Positions 1 to 5,275 of a stretch of DNA of 7,040 nt are shown here, in pieces. A model generated the notes under the pieces. That model had not been told where the DNA came from. It did not search any database and was given only the letters and a program-made list of their open reading frames with translations. This stretch comes from Promethearchaeota archaeon (GTDB taxonomy: Archaea; Asgardarchaeota; Lokiarchaeia; Sigynarchaeales; SOKP01), in NCBI GenBank assembly GCA_030620005.1, contig JAUXAJ010000271.1, positions 1 through 7,040 on the forward strand. Reading direction: 5' to 3'. The first letter of the stretch is position 1. Each line of letters starts with the position of its first letter. The position numbers and the translations under genes were made by a program.

Positions 1-82
1 TTTATGCTTCATAACGCTCTTAATAACGCTCTATTACAATCCAAGCACCATCCCTTTCTATGTTTTTGACGAATCCGCTGGA
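1..82. repeat. Terminal direct repeat, left copy
   Basis: The first 82 bases are identical, without a mismatch, to the last 82 bases (6959-7040). The repeat stops exactly at both ends of the sequence, which is how an assembler leaves the overlap of a circular contig or of one unit of a tandem repeat. Removing one copy gives a 6,958-bp unit. The repeat lies inside a reading frame that stays open across the join. Confidence 0.95.
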
Positions 83-220
83 ATCTTCGTTAATACGAGC
101 TTACCATTTGATGAAAGACTTGTTCGATTAACCATCGTTGCAATTATCGCTTTAACCATCATAAACGCTTTGACAGATGTTTTCAAGGCTGGTAAGTTAG
201 AGAAATATAAGTCTAAATAA
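2..220 (+). CDS. Small membrane protein, C-terminal part (gene continues from 6834-7040 if circular)
   Basis: This is a 72-residue open frame with no start in the window, ending at TAA 218-220. If the ends are joined at the 82-bp repeat, it continues in frame from ATG 6834 and gives a 114-residue protein. That protein has three hydrophobic stretches (about residues 5-20, 33-53 and 82-100), a polar loop with YYNPSTIPFYVFDE between the second and third, and a lysine-rich tail ending KAGKLEKYKSK, which is probably cytoplasmic. I do not recognise the family. The end is clean: an oligo-T tract follows at once. The N-terminal side looks damaged (see the 6834 entry), so this may be the surviving part of a longer polytopic membrane protein. 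Its base composition is less AT-rich than that of the neighbouring symporter gene. Confidence 0.6.
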   Translation, partial: LCFITLLITLYYNPSTIPFYVFDESAGIFVNTSLPFDERLVRLTIVAIIALTIINALTDVFKAGKLEKYKSK

Positions 221-221
221 C

Positions 222-258
222 TTCTTTCTTTTTTTCTATCTTTTTTTTTTTTTTTTTT
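222..258 (+). terminator. Oligo-T terminator after the membrane protein
   Basis: Directly behind the TAA at 218-220 comes a pyrimidine stretch that ends in 18 consecutive T (241-258), with no stem before it. Oligo-T tracts without hairpins are the known archaeal RNA polymerase termination signal, so this probably ends the plus-strand transcript. The exact T count may be affected by homopolymer sequencing error. Confidence 0.65.
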
Positions 259-342
259 ATTTAAATACTTAAATAGAATATAAGCTTTTCATCCAATATC
301 ACGAAGAATAAAAGTCAATATTAGAATTTTAAAAAATAAGCA

Positions 343-358
343 TTCGTGTAAGCACGAA
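343..358 (-). terminator. Hairpin downstream of the minus-strand gene remnants
   Basis: TTCGTG (343-348) and CACGAA (353-358) form a perfect 6-bp stem around a 4-base loop. Read on the minus strand, a T-rich run follows it (about 330-340), so it has the form of a stem plus U-tract terminator about 24 bases after the stop of the Fe-S remnant at 382. It may be the surviving 3' end of that old transcription unit. No expression evidence is available. Confidence 0.4.
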
Positions 359-381
359 AAAGTATTTTTGTTTTATATCTT

Positions 382-492
382 TTATTGCATCACTTTATCA
401 TAGCCAATTTGATTAAAAGGGCAAACTTTGATGCATACTGAACATCCAGTGTGTTCATGAAAGTAACCGATCGGTAGGTGTCGAATATTACA
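382..492 (-). pseudogene. Remnant of a 4Fe-4S cluster protein (C-terminal end)
   Basis: The minus strand is open from codon 490-492 to TAA 382-384 and encodes 36 residues. They include GCSVCIKVCPFN followed by QIGYDK. The CxxCxxxCP signature is the classic ligand pattern of a [4Fe-4S] cluster, and CPFN followed by a short hydrophobic stretch resembles the double-cluster ferredoxin-like domain of epoxyqueuosine reductase (QueG) and reductive-dehalogenase-like proteins. There is no start codon in the open stretch. The same frame upstream is cut by two stops (493-495 and 517-519), so this is a relic. I infer that the parent was a larger redox enzyme whose Fe-S domain was near the C-terminus; which one cannot be decided from 36 residues. 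It ends 24 bases before a possible terminator hairpin. Confidence 0.6.
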
Positions 493-516
493 TTAAGCAA
501 AAATCGTAATAATTTT

Positions 517-630
517 CTACAAGTTAATGAGATTATTGACTTTTCCTGTATGCTCGGCAAAAGTATCTAAGCAATTTTTTATAAGTATAGAAACTGCAAT
601 AAAAAGTTGTTCTGATTTTGGATTTTTCAT
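517..630 (-). pseudogene. Short unidentified frame, probably part of the decayed minus-strand locus
   Basis: An ATG at 628-630 opens a 37-residue frame (begins MKNPKSEQLF) ending in TAG at 517-519. It lies in the same reading frame as the Fe-S remnant at 382-492, separated from it by two stop codons and a few residues. It could therefore be another piece of the same broken gene, or a chance frame in AT-rich DNA. I recognise no motif and see no ribosome binding site. It is recorded because it fills the space between two remnants that can be recognised. Confidence 0.25.
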
Positions 631-664
631 ATATTTCTACACGTTTTTAGATCTATTTTTATTT

Positions 665-853
665 TTAGTTAATCCAAGTTTGAATTAGTATTGATGGTAT
701 TTTACTGTTAGACGGTAAATCCCTAGGAAGATAAATATCAGTAGCAATTTTTATTATATCTCTCATCGTAATATATGTAGAACTAAGATCATAACTTTCA
801 TAAGTGGGTTGATGCGGTGGTTTTTCATCAAATTGATAATAATTTTCACTCAA
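665..853 (-). pseudogene. N-terminal fragment of a CocE/NonD-like (peptidase S15) hydrolase
   Basis: This is a 62-residue frame with a TTG start (851-853) and TAA stop (665-667). Residues 27-57 read YITMRDIIKIATDIYLP, then P-rich spacer, then KIPSILIQT. This is the usual opening of the X-Pro dipeptidyl-peptidase/CocE alpha/beta hydrolases (Pfam peptidase S15), in which a strand with RDG-x-x-(L/I)A-x-D-x-Y-x-P is followed by PxILxxTxY. Those enzymes have roughly 500-600 residues; here everything after the first strands is missing, including the catalytic Ser, Asp and His. The conserved Gly after RD is replaced by Ile. No plausible continuation is seen in the other minus-strand frames below 665. 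It is best read as the stump of a deleted gene. The MITE-like element lies about 50 bases upstream and may have separated it from its promoter. Confidence 0.6.
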
Positions 854-905
854 CTTTTAATAACCATTTCTTTCATTAATTTTATTTTTTTACATAAAAG
901 TTTTC

Positions 906-1082
906 TCTTACTTGACTTTCAAAGATATGATTTTCAATTTTTATCTTTTATTTCAAATAAATTTTGTCGGAAACCTTAAGAAGAATAATCTTTTGTATAG
1001 TAGTGACAAATAAAAAACATATTTTTGACTTAGAAGTCATTAGCTCTTAATTTATAAAAATAACTTTGAAAGTCAAGTCTTA
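906..1082. mobile_element. MITE-like element with 14-bp inverted ends and 5-bp target duplication
   Basis: CTTGACTTTCAAAG (911-924) and its exact reverse complement (1064-1077) bound a 167-bp segment. Both are flanked outside by the same pentamer TCTTA (906-910 and 1078-1082), as expected of a target-site duplication. Inside there is no coding frame. The interior is AT-rich and has two small palindromes: TTTATTTCAAATAAA near 946-960 and TGACTTAGAAGTCA near 1027-1040. Small size, perfect terminal inverted repeats, flanking direct repeat and absence of a transposase are the defining features of a miniature inverted-repeat element moved in trans. Its ends do not match those of the insertion sequence at 2128-3545, so neither nearby transposase can be named as its mobiliser. 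It lies between the CocE-like stump and the alpha/beta hydrolase stop codon. Confidence 0.65.
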
Positions 1083-1110
1083 TTATAATTTTCTGAAATA
1101 AATAATTTTT

Positions 1111-2004
1111 TTATAGATTTGTTGTTAATACTTTAGTCATTTCAGTTATACGATTTATAGCAGCTCCAAAGTGAGTTTCATTTGGAAAATATGTAGCTTT
1201 GCAATTTGGAATGGCTTTTTCCATGTATTCAGCCATTCCTTTTGGCACTTGATCATCCTTTTCTCCTTGAAAAATATAAACTTTAATTTTGGAAGGAATA
1301 TCCTCGAGTTTAAAATCCCAAGGCGAAGCGTATAGTTTTCCCTCATAGGCAACCCATTTAGAACCTTGTTTGAAAGCATCAACATTACTCTTGGCAAAAA
1401 TTTTTCCGAATTCTGGATCTTCAAACAATTTCTGATCTTCTTCAGGAAAATCATTTTTTCTTGCTAATAATAACTTATAAGCGCTCTCTTCATCCTTTAT
1501 TTTCCTTCCCATACCAAACCATATTAAAAATCTAAGAAGTAAAAGTGATTTTTTAGCGATTCCAAATATAACTCGATTGCTCTTTTTCATTCCCTCCATT
1601 CCCGCCTCAAGAAGACCCATTCCTCCACATATTGCAGCAGATTTTAACCGATTTGGAGTTATTTTACATGCACATGCTAAAGAATATGGACCTCCTCCAG
1701 AAACACCAAGTACAGAAAATTTTTCGATATTTAATTTATCAGCTAACTCCAGAACATCATCAGGCCAATCTAAAAACTTTCTTTTAGGTTTAGAATCAGA
1801 AAGCCCCATTCCTGGACGGTCAATAGAAATTATTCGAACATTTATTTTCATTAATTCATCATCAACTGGTTTAACCTCTGTTCTTGAACCAGGCCAACCA
1901 TGAAAATAAAAAACGGGCTTACCATTTGGATTACCATATTCTGCATAACCAAGAGTTCGCCCATCTTTTAATTTAATTTGTTTTTCTTCCTTATCGTTAT
2001 TCAT
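1111..2004 (-). CDS. Alpha/beta hydrolase
   Basis: This 297-residue protein is intact and of normal length for the alpha/beta hydrolase fold (Pfam Abhydrolase_1). The expected elements appear in order: HGWPGS at 35-40 (oxyanion-hole loop), DRPGMGLSD at 62-70, the nucleophile elbow GVSGGG with Ser102, the acid in GEKDDQVP (Asp250, possibly Asp251), and the base in NETHFG (His278). A helical cap lies between about 125 and 225. It has no signal peptide or membrane anchor, so it is cytoplasmic. The HGxPGS and GxSxGG pattern fits esterases, haloalkane-dehalogenase-like or proline-iminopeptidase-like enzymes; the substrate cannot be read from sequence. The ATG at 2002-2004 is supported by GAGGG 9 bases upstream and a TATA box about 55 bases upstream. 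The gene is transcribed away from the insertion sequence and appears monocistronic. Confidence 0.9.
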   Translation of the reverse strand: MNNDKEEKQIKLKDGRTLGYAEYGNPNGKPVFYFHGWPGSRTEVKPVDDELMKINVRIISIDRPGMGLSDSKPKRKFLDWPDDVLELADKLNIEKFSVLGVSGGGPYSLACACKITPNRLKSAAICGGMGLLEAGMEGMKKSNRVIFGIAKKSLLLLRFLIWFGMGRKIKDEESAYKLLLARKNDFPEEDQKLFEDPEFGKIFAKSNVDAFKQGSKWVAYEGKLYASPWDFKLEDIPSKIKVYIFQGEKDDQVPKGMAEYMEKAIPNCKATYFPNETHFGAAINRITEMTKVLTTNL

Positions 2005-2013
2005 TTCTAATAT

Positions 2014-2018
2014 CCCTC
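2014..2018 (-). promoter_or_regulatory. Shine-Dalgarno site of the alpha/beta hydrolase
   Basis: GAGGG on the minus strand lies 9 bases upstream of the ATG at 2002-2004. It supports this start and implies a leadered transcript. Confidence 0.55.
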
Positions 2019-2058
2019 TAAAATGATTAATTATTTAAAAAATGTTTTAAAAGAAATT

Positions 2059-2066
2059 ATTTATAA
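2059..2066 (-). promoter_or_regulatory. Probable archaeal TATA box of the alpha/beta hydrolase
   Basis: TTATAAAT on the minus strand stands about 55 bases upstream of the ATG. With an archaeal start site some 25 bases downstream of the TATA box, the leader would be about 25-30 bases, enough to include the GAGGG ribosome site. The surroundings are AT-rich, so a chance match is possible. Confidence 0.4.
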
Positions 2067-2127
2067 GTTTCTGGTAATACCTGAAAAATAATAATTTTCA
2101 GAAAGGTTCCTAAATGATCATGATTAA

Positions 2128-2140
2128 AGAGTTTGTTTAA
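2128..2140 (+). repeat. Left terminal inverted repeat of the IS1182-like element
   Basis: AGAGTTTGTTTAA is the exact reverse complement of 3533-3545. It lies 24 bases upstream of the transposase start. Confidence 0.7.
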
Positions 2141-2163
2141 CCTTTTTTTCCATTCCATTTGAT

Positions 2164-3084
2164 TTGGTACTCGCACCATTTGCTATAAAATTGGAACAAC
2201 TTTATAATTGGACGCCAGGAATGGGTGGTTGGATGCCATATTCTCCTATTGCCATGTTAAATGCGATTTTATATGCGAAACTAAACAAAAACATGTCGGA
2301 CCGCGAGTTAGAGCGCCATCTGCTACGCCATCCTCATGTTGCGTGGTCTCTTGGATTTGATAAGGTGCCAAGTCATCAAACATTCAGTTATTTCAAGCGT
2401 GAACGCTTAACTATCGAGTTTTTAGCGGAGATATTTAATACTTTACGAGATCATCTCGTTAAAATCGGCACAATCGATTTTTCTAGCGTTACAATGGACT
2501 CAGCACCAATCGAAGCGTTTGCCAATCTCGCTAAAGCAAATCGGGAAATAAAACTAGATGATTCGATAACTCTTGCTTTACTTGACGACCCAATCTATCA
2601 ATCCTTAGCGTGCCAACTTATTGCTCGACTTGATTACAAGAAATCGGCACCCGCTCACGTGCAAAAGCGAGTATGCTGCTTAAATCCTATTGTATTATAC
2701 GAATTGGGGGGCTTTCTTTCGCAAGCTAAAGTTGCTAAATATCTCAACAAAAAAGAACATGGAGAGCTCCTTAAGGTTGTATCTGCAGGTAAAGAACTTC
2801 CATCTGAAGCCATGCTTTCTGATTTTAAAAAACAATTTGCATCAGCTATAGAATCTACAGAATTTGCTGAATTTCAGGCGTATCTCGAGCACTTTTTTTC
2901 GCAAATTCCCGGACCTCTTGAATCCTCGATTGAACTATTCTTTCCCAAATTTTTTGCCATTTTACAATCATCTTGTTCGATTGTTGATCCTGATGTGCGG
3001 TTAGGCTATTGTGCTGCGAAGAAACAGGTTTTCCTCGGATATCGCATTCAGCTCCTTATTGATGATAAAAAAAACTTCCTCTAA
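2164..3084 (+). CDS. IS1182-like transposase, upstream frame
   Basis: This is a 306-residue frame with a TTG start at 2164; the first internal ATG is at 2221. Residues about 22-80 (PYSPIAMLNAILYAK, MSDRELERHL, PSHQTFSYFKRERL) match the DUF772 domain found at the N-terminus of IS1182/IS5-type transposases. The first catalytic Asp is probably Asp112 in TMDSAPIEA. A long helical insertion follows (about 150-275). The RNase H-like core resumes with LGYRIQLLIDD. The frame stops at TAA 3082, just past A-AAA-AAC (3069-3075), while the rest of the domain continues in the -1 frame to 3500. The product made without frameshifting would bind the ends at most and lack the second and third catalytic residues. 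No ribosome site was found before the TTG, so the exact start is uncertain. Confidence 0.75.
   Translation: MVLAPFAIKLEQLYNWTPGMGGWMPYSPIAMLNAILYAKLNKNMSDRELERHLLRHPHVAWSLGFDKVPSHQTFSYFKRERLTIEFLAEIFNTLRDHLVKIGTIDFSSVTMDSAPIEAFANLAKANREIKLDDSITLALLDDPIYQSLACQLIARLDYKKSAPAHVQKRVCCLNPIVLYELGGFLSQAKVAKYLNKKEHGELLKVVSAGKELPSEAMLSDFKKQFASAIESTEFAEFQAYLEHFFSQIPGPLESSIELFFPKFFAILQSSCSIVDPDVRLGYCAAKKQVFLGYRIQLLIDDKKNFL
3069..3075 (+). promoter_or_regulatory. Candidate -1 ribosomal frameshift site (A AAA AAC)
   Basis: The heptamer is in the correct phase (X XXY YYZ) for the upstream frame. A -1 slip places the ribosome on the frame that begins CTT CCT CTA AAA at 3075 and runs to 3500, joining IDDKKN to LPLKIAVTAANTHDS as in intact relatives. 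It lies in a run of eight A (3067-3074), 6 bases before the upstream stop. Only a weak TTGC/GCAA stem follows, and no upstream Shine-Dalgarno-like stimulator was seen. A one-base mutation or a homopolymer sequencing error would look the same. Confidence 0.4.
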
Positions 3085-3500
3085 AAATTGCAGTTACAGC
3101 AGCAAATACTCACGATTCGGTTAAACTTTTGCCCATAATAGACAAAGTCCGCGAAGAAAATCCAAATGCCCAAGTGGGGAACTTTAACTCGGATAATGGG
3201 TATCAAAACGCTGATAATTCTGAGGGTCTTGAGACGAGGGGAATAGAAAATAATATTGCTCAGCGAAAGACAGGTTCTCGGAAAATCCCGAAAAAAAGGC
3301 AAAATCAGAGGAAATGTATAAAAGGAATCTTCGGCATTTTAACTCAATGTCTCGGCTTGGAGAGGACTTGGGTTCACGATTTGCCGAATGTGTTTAAAGA
3401 CATGTATCTGAACTTTATTGCTCTCTTTTTTCAGGCTATCGTGTCGTTCGAGTTGGGTATTGAGGACATGTATTTAAAACCGACATATTTTTTTGGATGA
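3075..3500 (+). CDS. IS1182-like transposase, downstream -1 frame (no start of its own)
   Basis: This frame completes the transposase: with the slip the protein would have 445 residues, normal for the family. It begins LPLKIAVTAANTHDS, the conserved block before the second catalytic Asp, which is at 3192-3194 in NSDNGYQ (residue 344 of the fusion). The C-terminal block RKCIKGIFG...GLER matches the usual R-x-x-(V/I)E-x-x-F-x-x-L...GL-x-R motif, except that the position of the catalytic Glu is Lys (codon AAA, 3321-3323; residue 387). A single G-to-A change would convert Glu GAA to this Lys. If my alignment is right, the enzyme is inactive even with frameshifting. The ATG at 3129 is inside the domain and is not a natural start. 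Confidence 0.65.
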   Translation, partial: LPLKIAVTAANTHDSVKLLPIIDKVREENPNAQVGNFNSDNGYQNADNSEGLETRGIENNIAQRKTGSRKIPKKRQNQRKCIKGIFGILTQCLGLERTWVHDLPNVFKDMYLNFIALFFQAIVSFELGIEDMYLKPTYFFG

Positions 3501-3532
3501 TTAAATTATAAAACAGAGGTGAGAAATTCAAT

Positions 3533-3545
3533 TTAAACAAACTCT
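3533..3545 (-). repeat. Right terminal inverted repeat of the IS1182-like element
   Basis: TTAAACAAACTCT is the exact reverse complement of 2128-2140. It lies 32 bases behind the stop of the transposase's second frame. Confidence 0.7.
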
Positions 3546-3575
3546 GGTTAATTTTACAAAGGAATGATTAATTAT

Positions 3576-3604
3576 TAAATTTTCGCCTAGCTATCGAAAA
3601 TTTA
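3576..3604. repeat. Perfect 10-bp stem hairpin between the two transposase units
   Basis: TAAATTTTCG (3576-3585) and CGAAAATTTA (3595-3604) pair perfectly around the 9-base loop CCTAGCTAT; AATGA/TCATT (3563-3567, 3606-3610) can pair further out. The loop octamer CTAGCTAT occurs again at 3666-3673. It may be a subterminal structure of the second element, an operator-like site or a bidirectional terminator; nothing here decides between these. Confidence 0.45.
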
Positions 3605-3711
3605 GTCATTCTACCAATTCTTTTTCATCTTTCACCTAATTCCATTGATATTACTGTTCTGTTATCTAGCTATTTTTGTCAGTCTTTTTGTAACTTATAT
3701 TTAATCAATTC

Positions 3712-3719
3712 ATATAAAT
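3712..3719 (+). promoter_or_regulatory. Possible TATA box of the zinc-ribbon transposase
   Basis: ATATAAAT lies about 58 bases before the ATG at 3777, a distance compatible with a leader of about 30 bases. A small stem (AACTAA 3743-3748 with TTAGTT 3756-3761) would lie in the leader. No Shine-Dalgarno site precedes the ATG. AT-rich context makes the call weak. Confidence 0.3.
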
Positions 3720-3776
3720 TATACGATTTAATATTAAGTATGAACTAATTTTAAGTTAGTTTCATTAATAACAATT

Positions 3777-5063
3777 ATGATTGGAAGAAAATTTAAAAAT
3801 TTAATAGAAATATGGCACCAAATCTTTATAACAATGATAGATGGGCTTAAGATTCCACATATCGAAATAAAGATACGGTGTCCGGAGTGTAGAAGTTGGA
3901 TGGTAGGACCAAATGGAACCAGAAAAAGGAAAAATGGCAGGGTGGATGCGTTTATTTGTAAAAATCCTGAATGTAAGCATTTAAAACAGAAAACATCGAA
4001 ACAATTTATCGTGACTACATCTTACGAATTTAAAAAGTTAGTACACGGTAAGTTAAAACAATTATATGAAGATATATTGAAAGACGGGGCAAAAAATAAG
4101 ACCATTGCAAAAAAATATAATGTGTCGCCGTCCGAGATTTCTGCGTTGCGGACGGAGGTTGAGAAGGCGATCGAGAAACATCAAACATTGGACTCATTAG
4201 TGGACGTGCCACAGCCCGACAGGACAGTCGCAATCGATGAGATGCTCTTGCGAATCGAGGGGAAAAGGATGTACATCATCGTAGCCACGGGCTACACGAC
4301 CTGAAAAGTGCTTAGGATAAAAGTCTCCTTTTCGAGAAAAGAACAGGACATGCGAGACGTATATGATGAGGCTGAACAGAACACCAGGTACCAGATTACA
4401 ACCGTGATCTCGGATGGTTGGACGAGTACCATAGCAATGGTTAAAAATTTAGGGCGCGAAATCACTCATGTCATCCACAAACACAAGACACCATACGAGA
4501 AAGCCGTGATAAAACATTACAAGTATGCGGATACTGAGCGAGTGACGACTGATATTGGCGTGAAAACGGATGTCATGGAAAAACGTGCCACTCGCCAAGG
4601 ACATTACATGGTGACAAGGACACCACTAAACGCATCAGTTCCAAACAAGCAAGGGCGACCAAAGGGTTCGAAAACTAAGAAGAAAGCCAAGCGCTCCAAC
4701 AAGAAGAAAAAGCGAGGTAGGAAAGGACTCTTTAAAGTGTTCGACAAGGGAAAGAAATTCTATTTTAAAGTCGATCCATACAGGAAAACGGTAAGGATGA
4801 GCAAGAATCTGCCAGCATCGGTAGCAGCCGCGCTGACAGAAGGTATTAATCTCTTTGCTCTTAAGAGCATTCAAAATAATGTATCAGAGAATATAAACTC
4901 TGTCCTCCAATCGGTTTCAAGGTTAAAAGGCCCAAAAACCGTTGAATCGGTCGAACAGCGTATTCGAGCGGTGATAATTGTCCGAAATACTCCCACGATC
5001 TTAAATGAAATTCAAATAGATAGGAATATTCGGGGAAAGTTTTTTATAGATAATATTAGTTAA
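3777..5063 (+). pseudogene. Zinc-ribbon DDE-type transposase interrupted by an in-frame TGA
   Basis: One reading frame of 428 codons runs from ATG 3777 to TAA 5061, broken only by TGA at 4302-4304 (codon 176). Before the TGA come a zinc ribbon (CPEC at 35-38, Cys61 and Cys66 in CKNPEC) and a helix-turn-helix (about 102-128, KNKTIAKKYNVSPSEISALR). The first likely catalytic acid is Asp154 in VAIDEM. After it come Asp213 in VISDGW, a very basic insert with GRPKGSKTKKK (about 290-322, AT-hook-like) and Glu371 in NNVSENINSVL, the likely third acid. This order resembles IS1/IS1595-like elements with an N-terminal zinc ribbon, but I cannot assign a named family. Without readthrough, the product has the DNA-binding half and one acid only. 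The coding part is visibly richer in GC than its flanks. No convincing inverted ends were found. It is probably a nonsense-mutated copy. Confidence 0.7.
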
Positions 5064-5203
5064 ATAGAATTATCAAATTTAGTAAATGGGGTGTGGACCG
5101 TGTAGGAAATAAAAAAAAGAGTTAATTTTTAATTGATCATTCGTTTATAAAATTAGCCCAAACTCTTAAATAGTAAAATTACTTATTCAAACTTAAGTCT
5201 CTA

Positions 5204-5213
5204 TTTATATAAA
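5204..5213 (+). promoter_or_regulatory. Probable archaeal TATA box of the symporter gene
   Basis: TTTATATAAA lies about 63 bases upstream of the ATG at 5276. Transcription would start near 5236, leaving a leader of about 40 bases that contains the GGTGA ribosome site. Confidence 0.4.
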
Positions 5214-5260
5214 ATTATGTATTAAAGAATATTAATTGGAATTAATAGAAATGATTTAAT

Positions 5261-5265
5261 GGTGA
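5261..5265 (+). promoter_or_regulatory. Shine-Dalgarno site of the symporter gene
   Basis: GGTGA lies 10 bases upstream of the ATG at 5276 and supports this start over later internal ATGs. Confidence 0.5.
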
Positions 5266-5275
5266 ATTAATTAAA

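Larger units (their letters stand above)
2128..3545 (+). mobile_element. Insertion sequence resembling IS1182, with 13-bp inverted ends
   Basis: AGAGTTTGTTTAA (2128-2140) is repeated exactly in inverted orientation at 3533-3545, with weaker pairing continuing inward. Between them lies one transposase gene in two frames, which fills most of the 1,418 bp. The inverted ends, the size and the DUF772-type N-terminal domain fit the IS1182 group. No clean target duplication touches the ends. TTAA stands next to both but is offset by 2 bases at the right, and ATGATTAA occurs directly at the left end (2120-2127) and again 18 bases beyond the right end (3564-3571). In this AT-rich DNA these are weak signals. 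The element lies between the hydrolase promoter and the second transposase and breaks no gene that I can see. Confidence 0.7.

Noticed and set aside
1155..1454. 99-codon minus-strand frame inside the alpha/beta hydrolase gene
   Set aside because: It is a shadow in another frame of a gene with a full set of catalytic motifs, and its product has no coherent domain.
1577..1903. 108-codon plus-strand frame opposite the alpha/beta hydrolase
   Set aside because: Antisense shadow; Ser/Pro/Ile-rich composition follows from the hydrolase codons.
3081..3302. Minus-strand frame opposite the transposase junction
   Set aside because: Antisense of conserved transposase sequence; no start signals.
4030..4233. 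Minus-strand frame opposite the zinc-ribbon transposase
   Set aside because: Antisense shadow of the HTH and first catalytic region.
4635..4874. Minus-strand frame opposite the basic insert of the second transposase
   Set aside because: Antisense shadow; Leu/Phe richness mirrors the Lys codons on the plus strand.
3546..5128. GTTAATTTT occurring near both sides of the zinc-ribbon transposase (about 3547 and 5121) as a target duplication
   Set aside because: Short AT-only type word in AT-rich DNA, with no inverted repeats inside it; not distinguishable from chance.
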